Origin: Streptomyces sp. TSRI0281
Lineage (GTDB): Bacteria > Actinomycetota > Actinomycetes > Streptomycetales > Streptomycetaceae
Assembly (NCBI RefSeq): GCF_001905125.1
Contig: NZ_LWLE01000015.1
Span: 1-64,000 of the forward strand
Length of the DNA stretch: 64,000 bases
Direction of reading: 5' to 3'
Shown here one piece after another: positions 25,527 to 33,966 of this stretch. The position numbers were made by a program, and so were the translations under genes. Position 1 is the stretch's first letter; the number at the start of each line of letters is the position of its first letter. A model generated the notes under the pieces. The model was not told the DNA's origin. It made no database searches and worked only from the letters and a program-made list of their open reading frames with translations.

Positions 25527-26447
25527 CTACGTGCTCTGGCCGGTGCCGCCCCCGGTGCCCGAGGCGGCCTTGATGCCCCGGGTGATGTCGTCCAGGACGG
25601 AGAGCTTCGGCGCCTCGGCGCTGACGTCGAAGCCGGACCGGACGACGACCAGCATGTCCTTCGTGGTGGGGGAGGGGAAGGCGAGCGACTCGACGTACCC
25701 GTCGTCACCCTTCTTCGTCACGACCTTCCAGCGCACCAGGTAGCCCTTCTGACCGGCCACCGTGACCGGCTCGGACTTGAGCTGCTCGTGCGACGTGATG
25801 CCTTCGTAGATCTTCTCGCCGTACGACTCCTCGGCGTTGACCGCGATGTCCTTCTTGGCCGCGGCCTCCGCCGTTTTCGCGTCGATCTTCAGTGCGACGG
25901 CAGGAGCCGAGAACACACCGCCGCGTACGCACTTCTCGCCCGAGGCGCCGGGACAGGCGTAGTCGCCGGTGGTCAGCCCGGCACCGACGGTCCCGGACCG
26001 GCCGGTCCAGCCCTTGGGCACCGGGAGACTGATGCCGCTGGCCAGATCCGTGGCGTAGCCGTCCTCGGCCGGCGGTAGCTGTGCGTCGGGCGCCCGGCTC
26101 TCGCCTCCGCCGCCGTTCTCCCCGTTTCCGTCCGGAGCGCCGTTCCCGTCCGGGGCACCGGGCCGGCCCGGGGTGCCGGACGGCGCGGACGACGGGGAGC
26201 TCGCCGCGGTCTCCGGCTGTCTGCCGTTGTCCTCCTGGATCAGATACACGCCGCCCCCGATGGCGGCGAGCACCACCACTCCGACGGTCACGCCGACGGC
26301 GATACGCGTCCGGCGCCGCCGGACCGCCGCGGGCGGCACGCGGAGGTGGTCGGTCCACTGGGTTCCGTCCCACCAGCGTTCCTGGGCGGGGCCGATTCCT
26401 GAATACCCGGGGTCTGGATGCCAGCCGGGCGGGCTCGTCTGGGTCAC
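25527..26447 (-). CDS. Membrane-anchored DUF2510 protein
   Basis: 306 residues from GTG 26447. The N-terminal DUF2510 domain (PPGWHPDPG, QERWWDGTQWTDHLR) is cytoplasmic. One membrane helix follows (about VGVTVGVVVLAAIGGGVYLI), then a low-complexity Ser/Pro/Gly linker with two APDGNG repeats and an extracytoplasmic domain of about 170 residues containing a CPGASGEKC pair. Function unknown. ATG 26483 is the longest start, but no ribosome site precedes it. TACGGT ends seven bases before the GTG, suggesting a leaderless message beginning MTQTSPPGW, the usual start of this family. Confidence 0.7.
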   Translation of the reverse strand: MTQTSPPGWHPDPGYSGIGPAQERWWDGTQWTDHLRVPPAAVRRRRTRIAVGVTVGVVVLAAIGGGVYLIQEDNGRQPETAASSPSSAPSGTPGRPGAPDGNGAPDGNGENGGGGESRAPDAQLPPAEDGYATDLASGISLPVPKGWTGRSGTVGAGLTTGDYACPGASGEKCVRGGVFSAPAVALKIDAKTAEAAAKKDIAVNAEESYGEKIYEGITSHEQLKSEPVTVAGQKGYLVRWKVVTKKGDDGYVESLAFPSPTTKDMLVVVRSGFDVSAEAPKLSVLDDITRGIKAASGTGGGTGQST

Positions 26448-26534
26448 GGTGTGCACCGTATGCGCACTGGGTGAGAAACGCATGAACTATCGGCGCACAG
26501 ACGTGCTGGTCGCCGCGCGGCCGGTCGGCTCACC

Positions 26535-27686
26535 TCACAGCACCCCGCCCGGCTCGTCGTGGAAGACCTCGGGCCAGTAGCGCCAGTCGCCCTCCTCGCC
26601 CGTCGAGCGGCAGGCCACCCGGTCCACCGCCGCCAGCACCCGGGCCATGGTGTCGGCGAGCGGCTGGTACATGTCCGCCGTCAGCCCGTGCTCCTCGTCC
26701 AGCGCGTGTTCGCGGTGCAGGATCCACACGGTGAAGGCGAGCGTGGAGACATCGGCGTTGAGCGGTAACAGCGTCGCCTGGGGGACCGACCACGCGTGCA
26801 CGGTGCCCGTCGCCCCGTCGACGAACACCGCCGTGTCCTCGACGAGCCATCCCAGGTAGAACAGCCGGTCGGCGATGTCCGCCATGGACGGGGGATAGCC
26901 GTAGAGATCCGCCCCGTCGTGGTGTTCGTCCCGGCACGCGGCGAGGGAGACCAGCCGGGGGGCCTCCGTCCCGAGGCTGAACATGCCGCCGTCGGACGGG
27001 AGCCCGGTCTCCGTGAGGAAGCGCCGGGTCGGCAGGTGCACCAGGGCGTCGGGCAGATCGGAGCGGTCGAAACGCACGACCTCCCGCTCCCCGAACTCCT
27101 CCTCCAGCACGCCCTCGGGCAGATCCATGAACAGGCCGTTGCCCGGCCGCGCTATCAGCGCGAGCGGCCGTACGAGAGCGGCGATGCGCCAGAACGCCGG
27201 GACGGAGTGCTCCCGCTCGTCGCGGTCTCCCGCGCCGCCCCAGTCACCGCCCCACTCCTCGTCCTCGAAGACCGCGAGCAGCCCGGCGGAGGCCTCGGCC
27301 ACCGCACGGGGACCCGACCGGTCGGCGAACCGGGCGAACTGCCCGTATGTCCCGGCCAGTTCGTCCGTCGCGGCCAGGAAGCGGGTGAGGGCGTCGCGCG
27401 AGGGGGCCAGCGGCAGAACGTCGGTGAGGTCGGGGCTCTCCTCGAAGAGGTACATGCTGAAGACGCGCCCCGTCGCGCCGTCCAGCACGATGTGCTCGGC
27501 CTCGTCACCCTCGATGAGCAGATGCCCGATGACCAGCAGCCCCCGGATGTACGGGTCGAGCCCGGCCGGGTCACCCGATCCGGCCGTCGAGGCGAGCAGT
27601 TGCGCGACGGTCGGGTGCGGGGCCCCGCCGTCGGGCCGCAGCCGGATCAGGTCGTCCGGCTGCCCCGTGATGATCTCGGTCGTCAT
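26535..27686 (-). CDS. SUKH-4-like immunity-type protein
   Basis: 383 residues, acidic, soluble. The second half (from about FDRSDLPDALVHLPTRRFLTETG to FYLGWLVEDTAVFVDGATGTVHAW) resembles the SUKH-4 family of toxin-immunity and deaminase-associated proteins. The first half repeats the IVLDGATGRVFSMYL pattern, so it may be a duplicated SUKH fold. ATG 27686 gives MTTEIITGQPDD. No polymorphic toxin gene is adjacent. Such proteins are numerous in Streptomyces and often stand alone. Toxin immunity is a family-level inference. Confidence 0.5.
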   Translation of the reverse strand: MTTEIITGQPDDLIRLRPDGGAPHPTVAQLLASTAGSGDPAGLDPYIRGLLVIGHLLIEGDEAEHIVLDGATGRVFSMYLFEESPDLTDVLPLAPSRDALTRFLAATDELAGTYGQFARFADRSGPRAVAEASAGLLAVFEDEEWGGDWGGAGDRDEREHSVPAFWRIAALVRPLALIARPGNGLFMDLPEGVLEEEFGEREVVRFDRSDLPDALVHLPTRRFLTETGLPSDGGMFSLGTEAPRLVSLAACRDEHHDGADLYGYPPSMADIADRLFYLGWLVEDTAVFVDGATGTVHAWSVPQATLLPLNADVSTLAFTVWILHREHALDEEHGLTADMYQPLADTMARVLAAVDRVACRSTGEEGDWRYWPEVFHDEPGGVL

Positions 27687-27787
27687 TCGTCTCCCCGCGC
27701 ACTTGCCGAACCCGGGCCCCGGGACCCGGTTGTCGTCCACTGCGAAGACCCTAGGCGGCGGCACTGACAACGCCGGTGCGGTCCGGA

Positions 27788-28462
27788 CTACGGCTCGATC
27801 AGCCCGGCGCGGATCGCATAACGGGTGAGTTCCAGACGGTCGCGCAGACCCAGCTTCTGGAGCAGATTCGCACGGTGCCGCTCGACGGTCTTGACGCTGA
27901 TGACGAGCAGGCCGGCGATCTCCTTCGACGAGTGGCCCTCGGCCACCAGCTTGAGGATCTCCTCCTCGCGTTCGGTGATGGCGCGGGCCGGCAGATCCCC
28001 GCCCTCCCTGGCCCGTTCGAGGAAGTTGCGGATCAGGGCGGTGACCGCACCGGGGTAGAGGAACGGTTCGTCGCGCATCGCGGCACGGCAGGCTTCCACC
28101 AGGTCCCGGTCGGCGACGGACTTCAGTACATAGCCCGCCGCTCCCGCCTTGAGCGCTTCGAAGAAGTACTGCTCGTTGTCGTACATGGTCAGCATGAGGA
28201 TGCGCAGCCCCGGCTGGACCCGGGACAGCTCCCGTGCCGCCTGAAGACCGGTCAGGCGCGGCATCGCGATGTCGAGGATGGCCAGGTCGGGCTGTTCGGC
28301 GCGGGCCATCTCGATGGCCTCGGCGCCGTCGCCCGCCTCGGCGACGACGAGGAGGTCCGGCTCGTTGTCGAGAATGAGCCGGACGCCCCGGCGGACCAGG
28401 GCGTGGTCGTCCGCGAGCAGGATGCGCGTCCTGCGCGCCGGGTCGTACGGGGACATGGTCAT
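27788..28462 (-). CDS. NarL/FixJ-type response regulator
   Basis: 224 residues. Receiver domain with LLADDHALV, phospho-acceptor D in LAILDIAMPRL, T in LMLTMYD and K in YVLKSVAD, followed by a LuxR-type helix-turn-helix (ITEREEEILKLVAEGHSSKEIAGLLVISVKTVERHRANLLQKLG). It acts as a DNA-binding activator or repressor for the sensor encoded upstream. ATG 28462 is nine bases from GGAAG. A GTG at 28468 overlaps the kinase stop by four bases (GTGA) and is an alternative start. Targets unknown. Confidence 0.92.
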   Translation of the reverse strand: MTMSPYDPARRTRILLADDHALVRRGVRLILDNEPDLLVVAEAGDGAEAIEMARAEQPDLAILDIAMPRLTGLQAARELSRVQPGLRILMLTMYDNEQYFFEALKAGAAGYVLKSVADRDLVEACRAAMRDEPFLYPGAVTALIRNFLERAREGGDLPARAITEREEEILKLVAEGHSSKEIAGLLVISVKTVERHRANLLQKLGLRDRLELTRYAIRAGLIEP

Positions 28463-28464
28463 GT

Positions 28465-29418
28465 TCACCGGCTTCCGTTCCGTACGGGCACATCGAGGCG
28501 TACTTCGGTGCCGCCCCCCGGACCGCCGCCGAGGGTGAGTCCGGCTCCGATGAGCAGGGCACGTTCGCGCATCCCGCGCAGGCCCCCGCCCTCGGGGCCG
28601 TCCCCGAGACCGCGGCCGTCGTCGCGGATGCACAGTTCCACTCCGCCGGGGCTGCGGCGCAGGGAGAGTTCCAGACGTGTGGCGCGGGCATGACGGACCG
28701 TGTTGGTGAGGCACTCCTGGGCGATGCGGTAGACGACGAGTTCGGCCTCGGCGCCCAGTTGGGGCAGGTCCTTCTCCATCCGCCGTCCGACCGTCAGCCC
28801 GTCGGGCTTCGGGGTCTCGGTGATCAGCGCCGTCAGGGCACTGACCAGGCCCAGTTCCTCCAGCACTCCGGGCCGCAGGCGGCGGGCGATCCGGCGTACC
28901 TCGTCCAGGCCGCCGCGGGTGATCTCCTGGACCTGGCGCAACTCGTCGCGCAGCGGCTCGGGAGCCCGGTCGGCGACGCGCTTCAGTTCGAGCAGCACCG
29001 CCGTGAGGGTCTGCCCGACCTCGTCGTGGAGTTCCTGGGCCACCCGGCGGCGTTCGTCCTCCTGCGCGGACAGCGCGCGAGCGCTGCTGGTGGCCCGCTC
29101 CGCCTCCAGACGGTCGAGCATCGTGTTGAACGTTTCGATCAGGTCGGCGATCTCCCCCTGCCCGGCGACCTCGGGGCGCGGGCCGGGACGGAGCAGGTCG
29201 ATGGTGGTCATCGCCCGGGTGACCCGCTGGAGAGGGGCCAGTCCGAGCCTGAGCAGAGCGGCGTTGGCACCGAGCATCGAGGTGATGCCACCGGCCAGGA
29301 TCAGGGCCTCGGTCAGCAGTACCGGGGTGGAGATGGTGATCGGGCCGAGCAGCAGCAGAGCCCCGGCCGCGACCAGGACCGCGGCGTTGAGCAGGAAAAT
29401 GCGCCAGAACAGGGACAA
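28465..29418 (-). CDS. Membrane histidine kinase (HisKA_3 type)
   Basis: 317 residues from TTG 29418, which has GGAGG ten bases upstream and starts at the first membrane helix (LSLFWRIFLLNAAVLVAAG). Two membrane helices enclose almost no extracellular loop. A HAMP region follows (LAPLQRVTRAMTTIDLL to IADLIETFNTMLDRLE), then the phospho-acceptor H in RVAQELHDEVGQTLTAVL, and an ATPase domain with IAQECLTNTVRHA and DDGRGLGDG, GGGLRGMRERA. Without a sensor loop it probably senses membrane or intracellular signals. Translationally coupled to its response regulator. Confidence 0.88.
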   Translation of the reverse strand: MSLFWRIFLLNAAVLVAAGALLLLGPITISTPVLLTEALILAGGITSMLGANAALLRLGLAPLQRVTRAMTTIDLLRPGPRPEVAGQGEIADLIETFNTMLDRLEAERATSSARALSAQEDERRRVAQELHDEVGQTLTAVLLELKRVADRAPEPLRDELRQVQEITRGGLDEVRRIARRLRPGVLEELGLVSALTALITETPKPDGLTVGRRMEKDLPQLGAEAELVVYRIAQECLTNTVRHARATRLELSLRRSPGGVELCIRDDGRGLGDGPEGGGLRGMRERALLIGAGLTLGGGPGGGTEVRLDVPVRNGSR

Positions 29419-29678
29419 GAGAGCATGGCCTCCTTCGGGTGGTTGTGCGGACGGTCGGGTGCCTCCACTATTGCCGTTCCTGCCGCTGCCCCGGCCCCGT
29501 GTGCCCCGGCCCGGCGTCCTCGTACATGGTGGCCGCCCCCGGAAATGGGTGGTGTCCCCGATAGCCCGCGCGGGAACGGGTCGAGGAGCATGAGGAACGA
29601 GTACCGCGTCCCGCTCCCGCGCACGCCCGGGAGCACGGCTTCGCACCCGGCGGTTTCCGCACCGCGAAGGAGACACCC

Positions 29679-29966
29679 ATGCCCACGTACGACGAGCGGC
29701 TGCGTGACATCGAGGAGCGACTGCGCCACGACGACCCGGGGTTCGCCGCCTCCCTGTCCGGCGGGAGCCCGCGACCCCCGCGTGACTACCGCAGGGGCCA
29801 CGCCTGGCTCTGGCTCGTCGTCGGGCTCGCCGCCCTGGGCGTCGGTATCGCCGTGGGGCACGGTCTCCTCATCGCCGCCGGGCTGGTGGTGGCGGGTGTG
29901 GCCGGTCAGCTCTTCGACCCGCAACGCGTCCGCCTCCACGGCCGGAACGTGCCCCCGGCCCGCTGA
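29679..29966 (+). CDS. DUF3040 membrane protein
   Basis: 95 residues. A short acidic N-terminus (YDERLRDIEERLRHDDPGFAASL) and two adjacent membrane helices (AWLWLVVGLAALGVGIAVGHGLLIAAGLVVAGVAGQLF), the standard DUF3040 layout common in Streptomyces. GGAGA lies six bases before the ATG. Divergent from the two-component operon, so it may share its regulatory region. Function unknown. Confidence 0.8.
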   Translation: MPTYDERLRDIEERLRHDDPGFAASLSGGSPRPPRDYRRGHAWLWLVVGLAALGVGIAVGHGLLIAAGLVVAGVAGQLFDPQRVRLHGRNVPPAR

Positions 29967-29989
29967 GCGCGGGCGCTCGGAGTCCGCCG

Positions 29990-30086
29990 CGACCACCCAC
30001 CGCGCTGTCCGCCGCCGACCACCCACCGCGCTGTCCGTCGCCGACCGCCCGCCGCCCCTGTCCGCAGCCGACCGCCCGCCGCCGCC
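29990..30086 (+). repeat. Imperfect 26-27-base tandem repeat
   Basis: About 3.7 units of CGACCACCCACCGCGCTGTC plus GCCGC, starting at 29990, 30016, 30042 and 30069. The first two differ by one base and later units diverge. It lies between the stops of DUF3040 and the convergent AraC gene. Confidence 0.7.
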
Positions 30087-30124
30087 CTCGGGCCTCGGGC
30101 CTCAGCCCGTCGGGCGGGCTTCGG

Positions 30125-30916
30125 TCACGGCCCGCGATCGGCGAAGTAGGCGGAGGGCGTGATGCCCAGCGTGCGCCGGAACATCGCGGTGAAGGCGCTG
30201 GGCGTGGCATAGCCGAGCTCGGTGGCGACCGCCGTGACCGATGCGCCGGAGGCGAGCAGTGTGACGGCGTGGACGAGCCTGGCCTGCTGCACCCAACGGG
30301 CCAGGCCCATGCCGGTCGCGGCGGCGAAACCGCGCTGGAGGCTGCGGGTGCTCATGTGCGCGAAGGCCGCGGCCTCCCGCGTCGTCCACCGGCGGCCGGG
30401 GTGCTGCCGGACGGCTTCGCAGAGCCGGTGCAGCCCGGCGGGTCCGCTCTCCTCGGGAGCCGGGAGGTACAGCGCGGGGACGGGGCGCGGGGCCAGTTCC
30501 AGGAGCAGCAGCTCCATCACCTTGCCGTCCCGGCCGTCCGGGTCGTACTCCACCGGAATCCGGGTGGCGTCGTCGATCAGCTCGCGCAGGAGTGGGGAGA
30601 CCGACACCACGGTCGGTGCGGTGGGCAGATGCCAGGACGGCTGCGGCTCGATGTAGAGCGTGCGCATGGCCACCGCCCCCACGCAGGTCATGGCGTGGGT
30701 GAGGCCCGCCGGTACCCAGACACCCCGGGTGGCCGGAACCACCCAGACGCCGTGCCCGGTGGCGACCGTGATCGCTCCGGTCGTGCCGTGGATCAGCTGG
30801 GCCCGCCGGTGTTCGTGCGGCGGGATGTGGTGGCCGTCCGGGAGGTCGCGGGCCATGGCCGCGACCGGCCGGGGGACGTCCTGGTAGTCGTCGCGCAGCT
30901 CGCTCTTTCCGTACAT
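30125..30916 (-). CDS. AraC-family regulator with N-terminal cupin domain
   Basis: 263 residues. Cupin sensor at about 25-130 (HEHRRAQLIHGTTGAITV, GVWVVPATRGVWVPAGLTHAM) and AraC DNA-binding domain at 165-260 with two helix-turn-helix units (TTREAAAFAHMSTRSLQRGFAAATG; VTAVATELGYATPSAFTAMFRRTLGITPSAYF). The layout matches E. coli NimR, which controls a neighbouring MFS exporter. Here too an MFS gene is divergently adjacent, 72 bases away. It probably activates that exporter in response to a small aromatic or azole compound; ligand inferred only. Confidence 0.85.
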   Translation of the reverse strand: MYGKSELRDDYQDVPRPVAAMARDLPDGHHIPPHEHRRAQLIHGTTGAITVATGHGVWVVPATRGVWVPAGLTHAMTCVGAVAMRTLYIEPQPSWHLPTAPTVVSVSPLLRELIDDATRIPVEYDPDGRDGKVMELLLLELAPRPVPALYLPAPEESGPAGLHRLCEAVRQHPGRRWTTREAAAFAHMSTRSLQRGFAAATGMGLARWVQQARLVHAVTLLASGASVTAVATELGYATPSAFTAMFRRTLGITPSAYFADRGP

Positions 30917-30988
30917 TGGCGCACTCTCGATAGATGATGACGCAGCAACGAAAGTATGCCGCCGGGCGTCGGCCTAACGTCGGCCCAT

Positions 30989-32341
30989 GTGACCGATTCA
31001 TCTACCGACGCATCTGCTGACTCATCCACCGAAACCGCTACCGAGTGCGATACCGGTACTGAGCGCGGTACCGGTACCGGTACCGGTACCGAGACCGGAG
31101 CCGATACGGACACCGGCCCCGCTCCGGTACGTATCCGAGGGCTGACGGCCCTGCTCGCCTGCACCAGCGCCGTCACCGCGGCGAACGTCTATCTGAACCA
31201 GCCTCTGCTGGCCGACGCGGCAGCCTCCTTGGGTGTGGAGCCCGATGTCCTCGGAGCCGTACCGACCGCCACTCAGCTCGGCTACGCGGCGGGCATTCTG
31301 CTGCTCGTCCCGGCCGGGGACAGCCATGACCGGCGGCGGCTGATCCTGGGCCTGGGGACGGCGTCCGTCCTCGCGCTCGCCGCCTGTGCCGCGTCGCCCA
31401 CGGTGTGGGCTCTGGTGGTGTCGAGCTTCGCCGTGGGGCTGCTGTCCCCGGTGCCCCAGCTCGTCACGCCCTTCGCCGTGGCGCTCGCGGACCGGCAGGG
31501 GGCGGCGCCGGGAGCGGGCCGGGGCGGGCTGGTGGGTACGGTGCAGGCCGGGCTGCTGGTCGGGGTCCTCGCCGCACGGGCGTACTCCGGGGCGCTGGCC
31601 GAGTTCGCCGGATGGCGTGCCGTGTACGGGTGTTCCGCCGTGCTGACCCTGGTGCTGATGGCCGTGCTCCGGCGTGCCCTGCCCCGGGTTCCGGGGGCTA
31701 CCGGGACCCGTACCTACCGGGCCACGCTCACCTCGTTGCCGAGGCTCTTCGCCTCCGATGGTCTCGTCCGGCGGGTCACCCTGTCCGGGGCGCTGGTCGG
31801 GATCTCGTTCGGTGCGTTCTGGACGGCGCTGACGTTCCTCCTGGAGCGCCGGTACGGCTTCGGCCCCACCGGAATCGGTCTGTTCGGCCTGGTCGCGGCG
31901 GCCAGCGCCCTCGCCTCGCCGTACGCCGGAAGGCTTGCCGACCGGCTGGGGCGCCGCGGCTCCCTCGGGGCGCTCATCGGGCTCGTCGTCCTGGGGTGGT
32001 CGGCCCTCGCTCCCGGCGGCGACGGACTGCCGTGGCTGATCGTGGGCGTCGTCGTGCTCGACGTGGGTGTCTGGGGCAACCAGGCGGTCTGCCAGACGAT
32101 TCTGTTCACGCGTGATCCGGCCGTGCACAACCGGCTCAACACGCTCTACTTCACCCTGCGTTTCCTCGGGATCGCGGTCGGATCGCTGGCCGGCACCCTG
32201 GCCTGGGCGGGCGGCGGCTGGTCCGCGGTGGTGGCGCTCGGCACAGGCGCCGCGGTGTGCGGTCTGGTGGTCGCGGTGCTGCCCGCGCGCAACGCGCCGA
32301 GGCCCCGTCGGGCGGACGGGGCCTCGGTGAGCGGGAGGTGA
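30989..32341 (+). CDS. MFS transporter with Thr/Asp-rich N-terminal extension
   Basis: 450 residues from GTG 30989. The first ~45 residues are Ser/Thr/Asp-rich and include a Gly-Thr repeat from tandem GGTACC units. Then come twelve membrane helices starting LTALLACTSAVTAANVYLNQPLL, with the MFS loop (VPAGDSHDRRRLILG; ADRLGRRGSLG). It resembles the NimT/YnfM/YgaY-like exporter group. TAACGT ends eight bases before the GTG, so the gene may be leaderless. ATG 30956 is an in-frame alternative. Divergent from its likely AraC regulator; convergent with the YeeE permease. Confidence 0.8.
   Translation: MTDSSTDASADSSTETATECDTGTERGTGTGTGTETGADTDTGPAPVRIRGLTALLACTSAVTAANVYLNQPLLADAAASLGVEPDVLGAVPTATQLGYAAGILLLVPAGDSHDRRRLILGLGTASVLALAACAASPTVWALVVSSFAVGLLSPVPQLVTPFAVALADRQGAAPGAGRGGLVGTVQAGLLVGVLAARAYSGALAEFAGWRAVYGCSAVLTLVLMAVLRRALPRVPGATGTRTYRATLTSLPRLFASDGLVRRVTLSGALVGISFGAFWTALTFLLERRYGFGPTGIGLFGLVAAASALASPYAGRLADRLGRRGSLGALIGLVVLGWSALAPGGDGLPWLIVGVVVLDVGVWGNQAVCQTILFTRDPAVHNRLNTLYFTLRFLGIAVGSLAGTLAWAGGGWSAVVALGTGAAVCGLVVAVLPARNAPRPRRADGASVSGR
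31067..31090 (+). repeat. Hexanucleotide tandem repeat (GGTACC x4) in coding sequence
   Basis: Four perfect GGTACC units encode alternating Gly-Thr near the MFS N-terminus. The six-base period keeps the frame when copy number changes, so it can vary in length without breaking the gene. Confidence 0.8.
32298..32326 (+). terminator. Terminator hairpin inside the 3' end of the MFS gene
   Basis: CGAGGCCCCGTC (32298-32309) and GACGGGGCCTCG (32315-32326) form a perfect 12-base stem with a 5-base loop in the last codons. It lies between convergent genes and is probably bidirectional. Confidence 0.65.
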
Positions 32342-32359
32342 GAGAGCGGTGTGCGTGTG

Positions 32360-33640
32360 TCAGCAGACGCTGTCCGTCGGCTTCGGGTTGCCGAGGCCGA
32401 AGAGCGGGCGCAGCCGCAGACCCGCCCAGGTCCCCAGGATCGCGACGGCGCCCCAGACCCATCCGTGCAGCGAGCCGGAGGCGATCCCCGCGAGGTACGC
32501 GCCGATGTTGCAGCCACCGGCCATCCGGGCGCCGATGCCCATCAGGATGCCGCCCAGGACGGCGGCGACGGCCGTGCGGCCGGGGATGGCGCGGTGCAGC
32601 GTCCAGACCCCGCCCGCCGCCGCGGCCACCGCCGCACCGACCATGATGCCGATGTCGGTGAGGCTGTTCTTGTCGGCGAGCACCGGGCCCGACAACTGGG
32701 CGGCACTGCCCGGCTGCCGGTAGAACTCCCACGCCTCCGGCGAACCGCCGAGCGCGCCCACCGCCTTGGCGCCCCACAGGGCGAACGCGCTGGTCACGCC
32801 CCAGGCCCCGCCCGACACCAGCAGCACACCGGCACCGAGCACGGCGAGCACCAGCGCACCGACGGCGAGGGGCCAGGAACCCCGGACGGCGCGGGCCAGG
32901 GCCCCGCGTGCGGACGGCGGCGTGCCCACCGGCGGCGGAGTACGTCGGTTCTGCACGGCGCGGGCGACGAACCAGATGACCGCGAGCACCGCGATCGTCA
33001 CCGCCCAGGAACCGAACCAGCCCACATGGTCAGAGAGCAGGACCGGGTCGAGCGCGGGCAGATCGTTCCACAGGCCGAACTGCCAAGCGGCAAGGGTCGA
33101 TCCCACGATGAAGCCGAAAAGGGTGAGGACGATCGTCGACTGGCCCGAACCCACGGCGAACAGGGTGCCGGAGGCGCAGGCGCCACCGAGTTGCATCCCG
33201 ATGGCGAACAGGAAGGCGCCGACGAGCAGGCCGATGCCGAGCGGCCCGGCGCTGGGCCCCGGGACGGAGCCGAACAGTCCGGTGCCGCTGCCGATGATCA
33301 GCGCGAAGAGCGTGGCGGTCGTGCCGAGCAGCAGGGTGTGGGCGCGCAGCCCGGTGCCGTTGCCGACGGCCACCAACTGGCGCCAGGCGGAGGTGAACCC
33401 GAAGCGCGAGTGGAAGAGGGCGAACCCGAGCGCGATACCGAGCAGCAGCAGTGTGCCCGGCTTGGCGCCGTGCCGGGCGAAGACGTAGGAGCTGAGCGCG
33501 GCACCGATCACGGCGGCGACGGCGAGCGGCACCCGGCGTACCGGAGGGGCGGGCTCGGCCTCGGGAGCGGGCAGGGATGTGGTGACGGGGGAGAGCAGGG
33601 CGGCACGGGGCGGCGCCCCGGCAGGGGGAGCGGTAGTCAA
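32360..33640 (-). CDS. YeeE/YedE-family sulfur-compound permease
   Basis: 426 residues, about ten membrane helices. The two conserved cysteine motifs of the family are present: GMQLGGACASGTLFAVGSGQ and RMAGGCNIGAYLAGIASGS. YeeE proteins import thiosulfate through a relay of such cysteines. The usual partner TusA-like gene is not adjacent. TTG 33640 is chosen because GGAGA lies five bases upstream and the soluble N-terminus is short; the longer open frame upstream lacks a ribosome site. A possible Cys-containing leader peptide precedes it. Confidence 0.85.
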   Translation of the reverse strand: MTTAPPAGAPPRAALLSPVTTSLPAPEAEPAPPVRRVPLAVAAVIGAALSSYVFARHGAKPGTLLLLGIALGFALFHSRFGFTSAWRQLVAVGNGTGLRAHTLLLGTTATLFALIIGSGTGLFGSVPGPSAGPLGIGLLVGAFLFAIGMQLGGACASGTLFAVGSGQSTIVLTLFGFIVGSTLAAWQFGLWNDLPALDPVLLSDHVGWFGSWAVTIAVLAVIWFVARAVQNRRTPPPVGTPPSARGALARAVRGSWPLAVGALVLAVLGAGVLLVSGGAWGVTSAFALWGAKAVGALGGSPEAWEFYRQPGSAAQLSGPVLADKNSLTDIGIMVGAAVAAAAGGVWTLHRAIPGRTAVAAVLGGILMGIGARMAGGCNIGAYLAGIASGSLHGWVWGAVAILGTWAGLRLRPLFGLGNPKPTDSVC

Positions 33641-33711
33641 GGGGTTCTCCGGAAGAGGGAGGGGCGGACCGGCTGGGGGCGCGCGTGGGAACGGGCCCCG
33701 GAATGCGTGCG

Positions 33712-33795
33712 TCAGGGACGACAGAGCGCGTCGTCGACGCTCCACGGCGTGGCCGCGAAGAGCGCGAGAGCCAGCTGACGGGCAGGTCCGAACAT
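33712..33795 (-). CDS. Possible Cys-containing leader peptide upstream of YeeE
   Basis: 27 codons (MFGPARQLALALF to SVDDALCRP) with one cysteine third from the end. ATG 33795 lies seven bases after TACAGT, a plausible -10, so it may be translated without a leader. It ends 71 bases before the YeeE start. Short actinobacterial peptides ending in Cys codons precede sulfur-uptake genes and attenuate them according to cysteinyl-tRNA. Assignment rests on position and composition; chance is possible. Confidence 0.35.
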   Translation of the reverse strand: MFGPARQLALALFAATPWSVDDALCRP

Positions 33796-33895
33796 GTGCG
33801 CCACTGTAGGCGCGCCCGGAGAAGCGGAATGAGTCGTCTCGTATCGCGAGAACGGGATCGCGGTGGGTGAGACGTCGCAGGGCCGTACCGAGTGA

Positions 33896-33909
33896 GAGGT
33901 CCGACCACA
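33896..33909. promoter_or_regulatory. Putative LldR operator upstream of its own gene
   Basis: GAGGTCCGACCACA shares the core GGTCCGACCA with the perfect palindrome upstream of lutA and lies 58 bases before the regulator start. Suggests autoregulation. Confidence 0.5.
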
Positions 33910-33966
33910 CGGCATGCGTGACATAGTCTGAGAATTCGACCGTTCGTGATGTGCAGGGAGTGGTGG

